The position numbers and the translations under genes are program-made. Positions 23,728-36,017 of a DNA stretch of 64,000 bases are shown one piece after another; within the stretch, counting starts at the first letter, position 1, and every line of letters begins with the position of its first letter. The notes beneath the pieces are model-generated. The model was not told the DNA's origin and did no database searches. It saw only the letters and a list, made by a program, of their open reading frames with translations. The stretch is from Diabrotica undecimpunctata (Eukaryota; Arthropoda; Insecta; Coleoptera; Chrysomelidae), in NCBI RefSeq assembly GCF_040954645.1, contig NC_092803.1, positions 121,477,961 to 121,541,960 of the forward strand, read 5' to 3'.

Positions 23728-23820
23728 ATGAAGATAATGTGTAGTGCCCTTTTGGTAGTCTCTTTGTTTGTTTTTTTACTCAATATATCCGTTATTACGA
23801 ATGAAGCAGAAACGGTATAG
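23728..23820 (+). CDS. Signal-peptide-like ORF or first exon of a possible third gene
   Basis: ATG AAG begins a 30-codon frame, MKIMCSALLVVSLFVFLLNI, that continues to ...ITNEAETV-stop. It has the form of a secretory signal peptide with a short tail. A weak donor (ACG|GTATAG) at 23815 could splice it, in phase 0, to the exon at 37344, giving a second reading frame there. It may instead be the whole ORF, or chance in AT-rich DNA. The ATGAAG start and + orientation resemble genes 1 and 2. Confidence 0.3.
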   Translation: MKIMCSALLVVSLFVFLLNISVITNEAETV

Positions 23821-23837
23821 AAGCTTTTACGGGTATA

Positions 23838-23985
23838 GCTTTTACTTAATTTGATTTCATTTTACTTAATTTTATTTAATTGTTATTTAATTTTACGTAA
23901 TTCTGTTTAACTTTATTTAATTTTATTTAATTCTATTTAATTTTATTAAATTTTATAATTTTATTTAGTTTTAACTTTATTTATT
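23838..23985. repeat. TTTAATTTTA-type low-complexity tandem repeat
   Basis: Degenerate TTTAATTTTATTTAATTnTA units repeat for about 150 bp. Confidence 0.8.
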
Positions 23986-24507
23986 TTGGTAAAACGTTGA
24001 TGTTTGTTAATTAGATTCTAACTCGATGATAGTAAGTGTATGTTTATCTTACCCAATGACATATAATAAATATATATTATACGTCATTGATCTTACCTTA
24101 CAATTACAGTAACCTACGTTTTTTAGTAATTTTGCGAAAAATTAATTATTGTGAAGTAGTAAAAATTCTGATTAACAGTATTTGAATCATCAATTTGTAG
24201 AATGAATTAGCAATAAATTAACCGTGTTTCAAGAACAAAATATGATTGAAATGTCGAATGTTGGTAGTTCAGATTTCTTTCCTAGGTGGCGTCGTTACCT
24301 TACTGGACAAACGATGTGACTAGCTATCAAAGTCTTTTATATAGATAAATAATAGAAATTAGGTACTATATTATAAATTATTATATTTTTGGAAATGAAG
24401 TACAAATATACTTAAAAATATTTTATTTTTCGACTAGCTAGAGATATATTGTATAAGAGAGCACTATTATTCTTTATTTTAATAACAACATAGACATAAA
24501 GCTTATA

Positions 24508-26130
24508 TAGTATTTTTCATATAAAAATGCGTGCACGTCACAATTTATATAAAGTGACGTCACTTATATTTAAAATTTCCAGAACGTCAACCTTAGAGTT
24601 CAAATTTGACTAACACAGCTAATAATACGAAACCCATAATTTTGTTTATGTTTTGATTTTTTACACAATTTGATCATAATATATTATATATTAATAAATT
24701 GTATTTATAAATACATATACTTCATCTAATTTACTTACCGTTGCACGTCATCCGCGTCATAGCCCGTGAGGTCACATGATACCAACACGAAATATTTAGG
24801 CGGTAGGTGTGTTGTTTTTTAGAATTACTTTGCCGAGTACACTGGCATTAAAGCCATTAGACATAGTTTATTATACACGCGTAGAAATAATATTTAAAGA
24901 TTGTTATTAATGTTAACTTAAAGAAATACACAATAATATGTTTCATTTAATTTGTATAAATGCATTATAAAGCGTTTTTATGAAGAACATTTGTTCGTAA
25001 CACACTGTAACTGTAATCGAACGAAGGTGATATTTTGGCATAAATTGGTAACACTTATTTGACAGTTGCGGTGTTGATACTTTTTATTTTACATTTTACA
25101 TAAAATAAAATAAATATTTATGTATTCCATTTTACATCTTTATACGACGCATACAAGCGGCTCAAATTGTTTTTAACAAGATTATTTTTGAACTCTTGTT
25201 TTGTTTCTATTTATTTATATTAAATAATAATTTATTTGTTGGATAATCAACTTTTGCAATATTAATGTGACCTATTTGATTTAAAATGGATTCAGGTTTT
25301 TTTTATACTTTGGCAACTATGTCAACTTCGATGTCTGTCAATGATAATGACGTGAAACGGTAAGTAAATTAGATGGACTGTATTAAATTTAGATTAACAG
25401 CTTTAAAAACTAATTATTGTTGTGTATTGTGATTGTGCTATGCCAAAACCAATAAATAGTCTGTAGAAAGCTGATAAGTTTTCATATAAGATAGATTATT
25501 TTGAACAAGAAATAATGGCGGGACGTTTTTACTATTAATGCTCTAAATAGAGGTAAGTTTAAAATTTAGAATACATAATTTTGTATTAAAATGTTTTCTT
25601 ATGTATTTTAGTGTGTTGCAGTAGTCTTAAAACTAAGTGCATTTACTGTTATATAATAGTTTGACAAATAGTTGACATTTTAAAAATTCCTTACTTACTA
25701 ACTATTCTCATGTTTTGGCAACGCTGTGGGGTTCTGACGTTTTATATAAAGTGACGTCACTTGTATTTAAAATTTCCAGAACGTCAACCTTACAGTTCAA
25801 ATTTTCCTAACACAGCTAATAATACGAAACCCATACGGAACTGCTCGATCTTTCATAATCGTCAACATAGTATAATAATCAGAAAAATGTAATCATCATT
25901 ATATTGGGAATTTTAGAATTATATTGATTAAATAACCAAAAACATTTGTTATTATTAATAATATAAATTTTATGAAATAACTCTTTAAGTATAGTATTCC
26001 ACAAAATAATAATTTTAATTAAATATATTAGACAATTGTACGTAACTGATACGGTAATACTTCAAATTTTAATGACAGTTCAGCGTGTGGAAAAATTGTA
26101 TAAAGTGTTGCCGCTTTTTTCATCACCCAA
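24508..26130. mobile_element. Tandem, rearranged copy B of the 899-bp MITE
   Basis: It starts with the same TAGTATTTTTCATATAAAAA terminus flanked by TA, in the opposite orientation to copy A. 24508-24718 matches the complement of the right half of copy A. After a nested element (24719-25380) the rest of copy A continues to about 25740. The sequence then switches, within the terminal region, back to the complement of 18575 downward and runs to about 26128. So two units are joined head to tail and the second is truncated. Confidence 0.75.
24719..25380. mobile_element. 662-bp MITE nested in copy B
   Basis: The left end is ACTTCATCTAATTTACTTAC and the right end, on the other strand, is CAGTCCATCTAATTTACTTA. 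The match continues through CCGTTnCACGTCAT. TAT flanks both sides, and copy A shows the uninterrupted target (ACATATTAAATTT). A 3-bp duplication suggests, but does not prove, a PIF/Harbinger-type origin. Confidence 0.75.
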
Positions 26131-27100
26131 TGGTGATGAAAAATTATTAGGGTGGAAATAAATTAGTGAAAAATGGGTGAAAAAATATGGCGTAGGTTAA
26201 ATTGGATTCTGCTCATGTGTCCCCGATAGCTTAAGGGTGCTAGTTTTGAGCTCCATCGAACGTTGGTTGACAAAATGAGACATCAAAGTAAACAAAATTA
26301 AGTCCAATTTTGACATACATACCCTTTTAAACAGCAGGAATAGCTTGTTCACTAGCAACTTTAAACAATTAATAATTACCTCAATAAAAGAGGCCAAGAT
26401 ATTAAAAAAACGTTTTTCATTTATGTTCAAAGGAATTTTGAACAATAAATCTAAAAAATTATTTTTTACCAAGATAGATACTTATGAGAATTGTAATGAA
26501 ACTAAAAGTGAATAATTATGATATAGGTATTTAATAAAATCTATAATTTAAGTCCTGGATGATATTGACAAGTTCGTTAAAATAATTATTCATGAGTTTG
26601 TTTAAATGATCTTAAAATTTAGCAACAATACAATAAAAATTCTTACTAAGATATTAACCTTAAAAAATAGTACTGATACATCCTTGAAACGTACTTATGC
26701 AAAACCATCCAAACGCATTATAATGCAAAACATTTTGTAAAAACATTAATGTTAGGATAAATGCCACTTAATTTCATTATTACGACAAAAATGTTACCAT
26801 CTCCACAGATCCTTACAAAACGGTATGTTAATTTTAATTTCATCGTTAGATACTGAATTACAGATCTTTTGTTTTACTTGTTCTGACTGAATCATTATTT
26901 ATTTTGTTTTTGATTTAATCGTGTTTTGAGTTTGTCAAAAAGACTGATTGATTACAGTAATTAAAACATGGAGAAATTATTTTTTAATTAATTGTTAATC
27001 CATAATGTGAAGAGAGTTTAATAGCCACAATGTACAACGCCACTTAGATGAGCTGGAAAATACTTTTCCCTAATTATTGTGAGTTAATATATAACTACCC
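26131..27100. other. No supported gene
   Basis: AT-rich sequence. A 7-bp hairpin CATCACC-CAAT-GGTGATG lies at about 26120-26137 at the truncation point of copy B. An antisense open frame at 26197-26472 has no recognisable domain. Confidence 0.4.
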
Positions 27101-27160
27101 TAAACAGGAAATAAAAAATAAAACCGCAACATAGTTTTTCATTTCCCACATAATATCGTT

Positions 27161-27195
27161 GACATGTTTCGCTATGCAGCAGCTTCCTCAGAAGA
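27161..27195 (-). ncRNA. Hammerhead-like motif at a Penelope-type 3' end
   Basis: On the minus strand TCTGAGGAAGCTGCTGCATAGC is followed by GAAACATGTC. This gives CTGAGGA, a short helix II (GCTg/tAGC), GAAAC, a 2-bp helix III (CA... TG) and GTC, the preferred cleavage triplet. It also reads SEEAAA in protein, the usual C-terminus of Penelope-like proteins. Helix I is poor. The rest of that element is not recognisable here. Confidence 0.5.
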
Positions 27196-27689
27196 GAGAT
27201 TTTCAACCAACTCTTTAGGTGTGCAAACAATTTGGTATGCTAACTAACGGACTATTTATTGTTGATTTTTCTTTCTACTAAATCCCCGTTAGGTTTATTA
27301 ATGTAGACCTCTCAAAATTTGTCGGTTTATTGAGAATTAATCCTACTCTGTTGCAGTAGTCCCTCTTAAAGTTTCTGTAATCCAATTGTTGGCATTTATA
27401 CTGCTTTAAATGATGTAAAAATACTCTTACATAGTCCTAAAGAATTTTTATTTTTTTTTATCCTTTTTTTGTTACCTGAAATCTATACTTCTATATTATC
27501 AGTTTCTTGATAAATGTAAAACTATGTGTGACTAATATAGAACAGTAACAATGTAATTTAAAATTATAGACACTGCAAGTACGTATACGTATACGATAAT
27601 GGTCGAATAAACGACCTTAAAATATATTGACGTAGAAACCTAAAAATCCATTATAAATTATTACATTTTTAAAATATTTTGTACAATAT

Positions 27690-28340
27690 TGTACAGGGTA
27701 ACAAAATAAACACGATCAAAATTTCAATATGATTGAAACAGCTTACAGTGGAAAATCAACTAATAATGTGTTGATGTACCTCCGTGGGCAACACACTTTT
27801 GGATGCACTTGAGCTGGCCTCGGATTAGGTGGTCAATATTATCCTGGGATATCCCCTTTCATGCTCTAATTAAATGCTCCCGAAGTGGTCCCAAAGTTTG
27901 AAGAGTATGCTCTAAATTAAGAAGTCATTATATCTTAGGGGCCAGATTAAACAATTAATTCCACACTGTTCAAAGAAGTCCATGATGACTCTTGCAATGA
28001 GTGGCATTGCGTTACCCTGCTGAAAAATTGTATGTTGGAGTGTCTAAAGGTAGGGTATGAGATGGAGTTATAAAGTTTCTTCTACGTATAGCTTAGCAGT
28101 CATTTTCTATCCATCGAAGATTAGAGGTGACCTTAAACCATAAGAGATAAACACCTCATACCATAACCACCCTAACAGTTGTCCACCACGTTGTCTTCTG
28201 AACCTGGCTCGGTCATCTTGTATCTCTAAACAGAGTCAATATTTATCACTAAAGAAAACCGCATTATATTCCTAATCTCAAGTAAATCGTTATCTTTACC
28301 ATTTAAGATGATTACCTCAATGTTTAGAGGTAAGAGGTTG
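27690..28340 (-). pseudogene. Tc1-like transposase relic
   Basis: On the minus strand, with shifts: FQQGNAMPLIARVIMDFFEQ, CGINCLIWP, EHTLQTLGPLREHLIRA and GISQDNIDHLIRGQLKC, then IQKCVAHGGTSTHY. This matches the C-terminal half of Tc1-family transposases (NARPH, LxWPxxSPDLNPIEH and IPQxxIDxLI regions). The SPDLNP catalytic part is scrambled. A terminal ACAGGGTAACAAAATAAAC lies at about 27696. Confidence 0.75.
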
Positions 28341-28659
28341 CACCCAGTGCGGCCGAAATAAAAAAAGACCACAGGATTGACGATAAATTGTCAATTGGCC
28401 TTTATGTAATGCAAACCATTGATTTGTAATACACCCGGTAATGGAAATGGTACATTGTAACCTGGTAACCACATACCGCTAAATTTTGACCGGTACGAAA
28501 CTTAAAAGTTAAAGTATTTAGTGGTTAGCAAATTTAGAAAAAAAAATTGAATAAAAACGAAAACATAATATGGCTGATATGGCTAAAATTCTAATAATTG
28601 ATTGTTTTTGTGAAGCTAATCCTGTATACCAAATTTTATTAAAAAAAGTAATTTATAAT

Positions 28660-30660
28660 GAGTATTGGGATTTCTATGTCACTTATACCATGCGGTCCAT
28701 GTGTATGGAAAAAATTCATTTTTGGCGTTATTATGTAATATGTAAAAAAACCTGAAACATATTGATTTTTATTCTTAAATTGACAATTTACAGCATAAAA
28801 ATATTATACCCCTCCAGCACCCCCTTTGAATTATAAGCACCCCCTCGAAAATTTTAAATGACAAAGGGTGTCATATGGCACCTTGTTAGAAATGGATTTT
28901 AGTTCTCTGTTCAGCAATATAAAGTTTTTTAAATTTGGTATAATCATAACTAAGAAAATTAATTTTTAAAATGTAAAATTTGGATAATGCCTCTATTACA
29001 AAACTTTATGTTGACTAAAGATAATAATGTCACATAATATTTAGAATGTATCTGACCACCATTTCCTTCTTGACAATAACCAAGGCGATTTTGGAATCCT
29101 GGTACAACATTTTGTTCGAGCTCGGGAATTATTTTGTTAATTTCTTTCGTTATCATAACTTTTAAATTAGCAATACTTTTTGGTCTATTAAATTATGCTT
29201 TAGATTTTAAATAACCTCATAAGAAGTAACCGAGAGGAGTTAAATCGGGGAAAAACCTTATTTAAATAATTTCTAACTATATATGCAAAATGATTAACAT
29301 CAGAAAAAAATCTTCGTAATGTAGGCACTAAAAAATTAATCAAAAAATCTCAGATAAACCTCACTATCAACTGTGCCCTCAAAAGAATAAGGACCAATAA
29401 TTTTATTGTTAATGATACCAGCCCAAACGTTCACTTTTTTAGGATATTTCGTGAGTCTCACACACTCAATAAGGATTTTCTCTGCTACAATATCTACAGT
29501 TCTGTTTGTTAACCACTCCATTTAAATGAAACGTCGCTTCATCAGAAAAAACTATTTTGTTTATGAACTGCAAATCTGCGTTCATTCTGTCCATCATCAT
29601 TTCACAGATATCTTGCCTTCTATCAGGATCATCTTCATTTAACTCCTGATTCAACTGAACTTTGTAAGGGTAATATTTTTCTTTATGCAAAACTCTCAAA
29701 ATAGATGATTTACTTACATCATTGACGGCGGCAAGTTCTTGAGTTGTCTTATACGGATTTTCCTCAATCTCTAGAAGTACATCTAAGTTTGTTTTATCAG
29801 TTAATTTAACATTTCTACCTGGTTTTTCAATATTATTTACATGTCCAGTATAACGAAACTTCTTTTCAATTTTGCTAACTATAGACTGCGAAACTTGTTG
29901 ACCAGGGTATTTATTAAAAAACATTTCACAAACCTCCTTTTGAGTTCTGGTTTAATTACCACAACCAATCATAATTAAAATGTTCTTTGAGTCTCGGACA
30001 AATGAACCATAATTAAATTTAAATCGCGCACAAATATTATACTGACGTCTTTTAGTAACTTTAAATACCTAAATGACAGCAGCGTACTTCATATCAATTG
30101 TTTATTTGGCTTTTTGACTAATATTTTATTATCTTCAAAGTGTTTTCTTTAATGTTTAGCAGAGCAGATACAAAATATCTCATTATTTCTAAAGTATATT
30201 TTAATAGACCAGGCAATATTGCTGATTTAAAAGTTAGGATAAGGGAAGAAATTAACAAAATCCCGAGGTCATACAAAATGTACGAGAATTCCAAAACCGC
30301 CGGTTATTGTCAAGAAGTGATTAATGGTGGTCAAGTTGAACATTTAATTTAATTGTAAAAATCAATTTTCTCAGTAATGATTGCACAAACTCAAAAAACT
30401 TTATATTGCTGAACAGAGAACTAAAATCATTTTCTAACAAGGTGTCACACGACCCCCGTTGTTATTTAAAATTTTTAGGGGGTGCTTATAATTCAAAGGG
30501 ATTGTTGGAGGGAGATAATATTTTCATACTGTAAATTGTCAATTTAAGAATAAAAATCTTTTTCACATAGTACATAATAACGCTAAAAATGTATTTATTC
30601 CATACATTTGGACCGCATGGTATATGTCACGTATATATCAGAATGATACTTAAAAGAATA
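28660..30660 (-). mobile_element. Mariner-like element with duplicated inverted 3' ends
   Basis: Arms of about 500-550 bp at each end (28660-29215 and 30150-30660) are inverted copies of each other. They include CCATGCGGTCC, TTAAATTGACAATTTACAG and TTCTCTGTTCAGCAATATAA. Each arm also encodes the transposase C-terminus (minus: FQNRLGYCQE; plus: YCQEVINGGQVEHLI). The single central transposase is on the minus strand. Confidence 0.75.
29000..29924 (-). pseudogene. Tc1/mariner-type transposase with helix-turn-helix N-terminus
   Basis: Start at 29924. The N-terminus (NKYPGQQVSQSIVSKIEKKF, TGHVNNIEKPGR) is the helix-turn-helix region of insect mariner-like proteins. Next come VLHKEKYYPYKVQLNQELNE and DRRQDICEMMMDRM, then IVFSDEATFHLNG (catalytic Asp in FSDEA). 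After a frameshift near 29510 the frame gives YPKKVNVWAGIINNKIIGPY and EVYLRFF. The final block (FQNRLGYCQE) lies at about 29070-29100. The frameshift and missing middle show it is dead. Confidence 0.85.
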
Positions 30661-31465
30661 ACAAAAAGTTCCTTCTTTATAACAAAAGATCGAAGTAAAA
30701 AAAATTACTAAATTATGGTAAGTGTATAAAAAAATTCAAACATGAATACAATTTAATAGAATAGATGAATTTAACTGTAACGAAGTTAAAATTAAAAAGG
30801 CTTGACGTATTCTATTCTGAAACTACAACAGGGAACTTCGCAAGGCAATTAATTTGAATGTTATTAACAATATTTGGTTAAAGGTCCAATGTTCGAAAGA
30901 TGCGCCCGATCAGTTAAGTAGTTTTTAAACAACTCAATTTGTTTATCCTATTTAAGAAAAAAAAATGGTCATGTTCAAATGGCTGTACAGATGCTTTGTC
31001 AATACTTAGAAGGGTTTTTTTATCTTATTCTCTCCGTAATGTCTCAGATTTTCATGTTTTTAAAACGTATAATAATTTTTAATTGTTTACTTATAAATAA
31101 TTGATGCAGAATGAAGTACCAATTTTTGCCTTATAAGCATTTAAATTATCTGCGCCGTTTTAACGTTTACAAAAAACAAAATACACTATCCGAAAGGTTA
31201 TAAAAAACACATCTTTACAATAAAAAAGTTTGTACAACCAATAGAAGCGAAGAAATTCACAGCGCAATTATTTATAAACATTAAGAGCTGAAATTTGGGC
31301 AGTTTGTTAATGTTGTTAAGGTTGTATGTAATATAAGGAACTTGTTAAATTTGTAATATGATAAAAATAGTAATATCTCGGGTTCTACGTAATGTAAAGC
31401 CTTCTTTTTTTTACTTGGGGTAGTCCAAATAATAAGTTCCAACATATTTTCCTTCCTATTGAACC
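30661..31465. other. No recognised feature
   Basis: AT-rich sequence with no coding or element signal that I can assign. Confidence 0.4.
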
Positions 31466-32302
31466 ACTAAAAATTTAGTATTTTATTATATTTGTCTTTT
31501 TTTTTTCAATTTGTTCCTTTTTTTTTACTATTTTTATTAATCGATTTATTTTCCTTTATATATTTTAAAAATATCCAATGTTTGAAACCCCCTCTTTAAA
31601 AACAATTTTATTTATATAAAAAAACATTTTTCTTTGTAAAATTGTTTATTTTTAAATTATTTATGTTGATAATTGTTTTTATTAAACTTGTAATCATTTC
31701 AACCCCTAAAAATAATTTAGATTAAATATTAAATATCTGCTTTAAAAATGTAATATTTCGCATTGGTGCACGAATATATACTCAAAATATTTTTCAAATA
31801 AATTATACTCCTTATTTATTTTAATGAGATTACAACAAAAAATATTTTTTCCAGAGAATAAAAAGAAATTTTTAACAAAACTCCTTTTTTTTCAAAAATA
31901 TATTCAAAAGTAATTAATTATTATTTCTTTCACGTTCTCTTTCTTTGTAATTGACTTAGAACTTTCTAAAATGCTGAGAAGCTTGAGCAACCGCAATGAA
32001 AATGTATTTGAAAAGGATGGCAATTATTTTTAATTTGTATATTTTATAATACTTTTTTATAATATAATTATTTTAAATCCATGTTAATGGAAATATAATT
32101 TTTGAAAAAAGTAGCATTAATTAAAAACAATTTTATAAAGAAAACTGTTTTCTTATAAATAAAATTGTATTTTTAAGGGGTTTCAAACATTATATTCTTA
32201 TAAAATATATTAAGAAAATTTAACTGAATAATAAAAATATTAAAAAAATGAACAAATCGAAAAAATACAAAGCAATTGATAAAACACTAAATTTTTAAAC
32301 AT
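31466..32302. mobile_element. Palindromic MITE with ~190-bp arms
   Basis: The left arm (CTAAAAATTTAGTATTTTAT at 31466, through CAATGTTTGAAACCCC to about 31665) is inverted at the right (to 32302), with similarity over about 190 bp. The centre is AT-rich and non-coding. Confidence 0.7.
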
Positions 32303-32599
32303 TAGTGCAATTTGATTGAAGGTCTGTTTACAGTTTTCATGAGATTGAAAGAAATGTATTATAGTTATACATAGTAGTTTATTACCTAGATACTTAAATC
32401 TAAAACAGTATTTTTAATTAATTGCTAGGTTTACAATAAGGTTATAATGTTATATTTTACAATTGTAATTAGGGTTTACAAAACATTAATAGTTACAATT
32501 TGTTTAAAACATTAATATCTTTCAGGTAGTTATTGTTATTATTTGGAGATTAGGTAGCTGTGAGTTAGTCTGCTATGACCTATACGTAAACGGGTTGGC

Positions 32600-33110
32600 T
32601 TAACAAACAGCTGGCGATTTAAATTTATCTTGCACCAAGATTTACTTTTTGGAAACAGACACTAAGTTCACTAACACTGAAGAGGCACTGTGTATTGCTT
32701 CCCTGGCATGACAATCTTCTTGTTCGTTTCTTTAAAGTGCAATATGCGATGGAACCCATACAAAACGTACTTGTTGCCTCGCGTTGTTTAGCAAATGTAA
32801 TTGTTCTTTTATTAAAATACCTATGGGATTACTTGTATATAACTGTTCTATCATATGTAATGCACTGAGAGAGTCGGTACTTATGACAGAATTTGGAATT
32901 TTTTGGGTACGTATATAAATGAGGGCTTGCAGAATTGAGTATAGTTCTCCAGAGTAAATACTGCAACTGGAAGATAATTTAAACTCTAATACAATGTTGT
33001 ATGGTCTAATTGTCAGGCCATGGAGCTGGGGTATCTACATTGTATAAATGACGTGTACCCTATCCTTCATGCTATGGCATGCTGGACGAGCCATACAGTG
33101 TGTAGTCAAC
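32600..33110 (-). pseudogene. RNase H domain relic of a LINE
   Basis: The minus strand encodes YSGELYSILQALIYIRTQKI, then SVISTDSLSALHMIEQL (second catalytic Asp), QLHLLNNARQQVRFVWVPSH and a DCHAREAI block (expected Asp changed). This is the C-terminal RNase H of an I/R1/Jockey-type LINE. It stands alone, next to the endonuclease LINE on the other strand. Confidence 0.8.
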
Positions 33111-33419
33111 ACCCCGAGGTGTGAGCGGGAACACAAATTGTATCAATACTCATACGCTTATGAAACGCACCTGGCGGATCATAAGGGCCTTCACATTTTA
33201 CTCTGTTTCAACTTGTCTTGAGTAAAATGTCTTTAATCTTTCCTATCAGCCTCTCTTGGCTAACTCTTGTTTTTTTCCGACCCCGAATGGCTATTAGGTT
33301 TCCGAGGGCAGACGGGTCACTACATTTACTCCTACTACATACTCTTCACAAATCCTGGTCCTCCAAGTCTGGGGGTTTGAACGATGGGCCAGCACCGTTT
33401 CTTCTAGAAAAAAGTTATT

Positions 33420-36017
33420 TGCTAAAAATTTTGATCAAGAGCCTCGGAATAAGGACGGAAACAAAAGACGACGACTGCTACGAAAAAGGACTGTGAGATT
33501 GGCCACATGGAATGTACAAGGTCTAAGAACCAAGGAAACTGAAGTTTTTCAAGAATTATAACGACAACAAATAGACATATGCGTTTTTACAGAAACAAAG
33601 AAGAAAGGAAAGGGAAATGAAATCAAGAACGACTATATTCATTTATACAGTGGAGTTGAAAAATCATTAAGAGCAAAAAGAGGTGTGTCTATAGCCATGC
33701 ATACAAAACTCAAAAACAATATCAAGAGTTGGGAAGAGATAGACGAGCAGATCATTATGATGGATCTTGAGAAACATGGGGAGACGATAGTTATAATAGG
33801 AGTATACGCTCCTAGTGACGATTCTGATACAAAAGTTAAGGATGAATTCTATGACAAATTGCTTGACGTGTTGACCCATGTAAACCGATCCAAAGAAATA
33901 TGCCTATTAGGAGATTTCAATGCTCAGGTAGGCAAAAAATTACAAGACAATGTGGTAGGAAGATATGGTGAAGACAAAATTAACAACAACGGAGAGCGAC
34001 TCATTGATCTTTGTGAAACATTACAGCTTAAAATAATGAATGGATTTTATCAGCACAAAGATATAAATAAATTTACCTGGGAACAACCAAAGAAAAAGAT
34101 AAAATCTATAATCGACTATCTCATCCAACCAGAAAACAAAAGGCTCCAAACAAATGACGTAAGGGTGTATCGTGGTGCCGAATGCGGATCTGACCACTAT
34201 ATGGTGGTCGCAAAAATAACCATACACTACAGGAAAGTAAACAAGAACAAAATTGAACAGGAAAAGGTAGCAGCTTTCACAAAGATAAGATATAATATTG
34301 ATAGCCTCACACAAGAATCAGTACAATTCCTCTACAAACTTAGACTAGCCTCAAAACTAACTCAATTAACTCGAAGAGAAACAGCCGAAAAAGAATATCA
34401 AGATATAAAAAATTGCATTCATCAGGCGGCCAAAGAGGCATTGGGGTACGAAGAAGCTGACAAAAGAAAAAATCCTGAGTGGTGGAACGAAGAAGTAGGA
34501 AAATTAAAGACAAAAAAAAGCTTATCAAATATGGCTTTCCACGAAAGACTCAGAAGACCGCAGAATTTACAGCAGACTCAACAGGGAAGCAAAGAAGGAA
34601 GTCACTAAAAGAAAAAACGAAATGTGGGAAGAGAAATGCGAAGAGATGGACCGATGCTTAGGAGGAACCAAAGTGACACAAGCTTGGAAATTCATAAAAA
34701 GTATTAGAAAAGAAAGAAAAGATGAGGGAAATATAAACCTGATTCAAAATAAAAAGTGGGAAAAATATTACGAAACGCTATTAACAGAAAGTAGGCACGA
34801 ATTTATGGAAAGACCTGACCATATCTCAATGACAGAAAACTCAGAGGTGCATAAGATAAACAAAGAAGAACTGAAAAAAGAATTGAAACAAATGAAAAAT
34901 GGAAAAACACCTGGGCCTGGAGACATTCCCATCGAGTTGGTGAAACATGGACCGGATGCTCTTTTGGAAAGCTTAGTGAATATTTTTAATAAATGCTTAA
35001 TTGAAGGCCAAACGATTCCAGACGATTAGAATTTGGCCCACATTAGCCCCATTTATAAAAAGGGAGACAGAAAAGAATGCGGAAATTATAGAGGCATTAG
35101 CGTAACTAGCTCGCTGGGAAGGTTACATGGTCGTATATTGAAAAGAAGAGTAGAAGAGGAGTATAAAGAAATTGAAGAACAAAGCGGCTTCAGAGCAGGA
35201 AGATCGTGCGTGGGCAACACATTTACCCTTCAACAAGTAATTGAAAAACGAACAGCTCGAAACCTTCCTACGCATCTGGTATTTATAGATCTGGAGAAGG
35301 CTTATGATACAGTTCCTTTAAAACTCTTATTTAGTGTCTTGACGAAAACGGACCTTAGTAAAACATATCTAAAAGCAATACTGAACATCTATAAATGTCC
35401 TCAAAGCACTGTAAAAACAGGAAATACTTTCTCAAGGGTATTTACAGTAACGAAAGGCTTGAGACAAGGATGTTGTCTTTCCCCCACCCTATTCAAAATA
35501 TATATCCAAGAAGCACTGCACCAGTGGAGACAAAAATGTGCGGGAATGGGGTTGAAGCTTAACAACCATTATCTGACAACGCTGTTCTTTGCAGATGATA
35601 AAGTACTAATTGCAAGCTGTGAAGAAGATGCAGATTATATGCTTAGAAAGCTTAAAGATGAATACGAAAATGGGGGATGAGTATGAATATGTCTAAACAG
35701 AATATATGCGAATAGGCAATGAAGACGAAGACCCGGATTTGGAAATTAGACAAATGAAAAGGTGCTACGAATACAAATATTTGGGAAGTATTATCTGCAG
35801 TAAAGGAACAACGGAACGAGATATAGACTATAAAGTGCAACAAGGCAGGAAGAGTGTTCAAATTCTGAATTCGATACTTTGGTCCAACAAAGCTACTATG
35901 AGAACTAAAATGACTATCTACAAAGTAATTGTAGAGCCCATTCTTACATATGGAGCAGAATGTTGGCAAATGACAGTAAAAGGAAAGAAAAAAGTTGACA
36001 CGGTTGAAATGGACTAA
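33420..36017 (+). mobile_element. Endonuclease/RT LINE (RTE-like), nearly full domain set, broken
   Basis: An APE endonuclease begins RLATWNVQGLRTKETEVFQE (33494; stop at about 33558). It continues in the open frame 33685-34608 with VYAPSDDSDTK, LLGDFNAQVG, IIDYLIQ and GSDHYMVV, all the usual endonuclease landmarks. Frameshifts at about 34510-34620 lead to the RT frame. There a TAG at 35027-35029 replaces the expected Trp in the PDDW-NLAHISPIYKKGD block. Then come GFRAGRS, FIDLEKAYDTV, KGLRQGCCLSPTLF and FFADDKVLIAS (catalytic FADD), followed by YEYKYLGSIICSKGTTERDI. The copy fades after YGAECWQMTV at 36017. It is related to the copy at 60589-61652. Confidence 0.88.

Noticed and set aside
28570..28755. 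61-codon ORF MADMAKILIID...
   Set aside because: It overlaps the start of the duplicated mariner arm and shows no protein-like conservation with the other arm.
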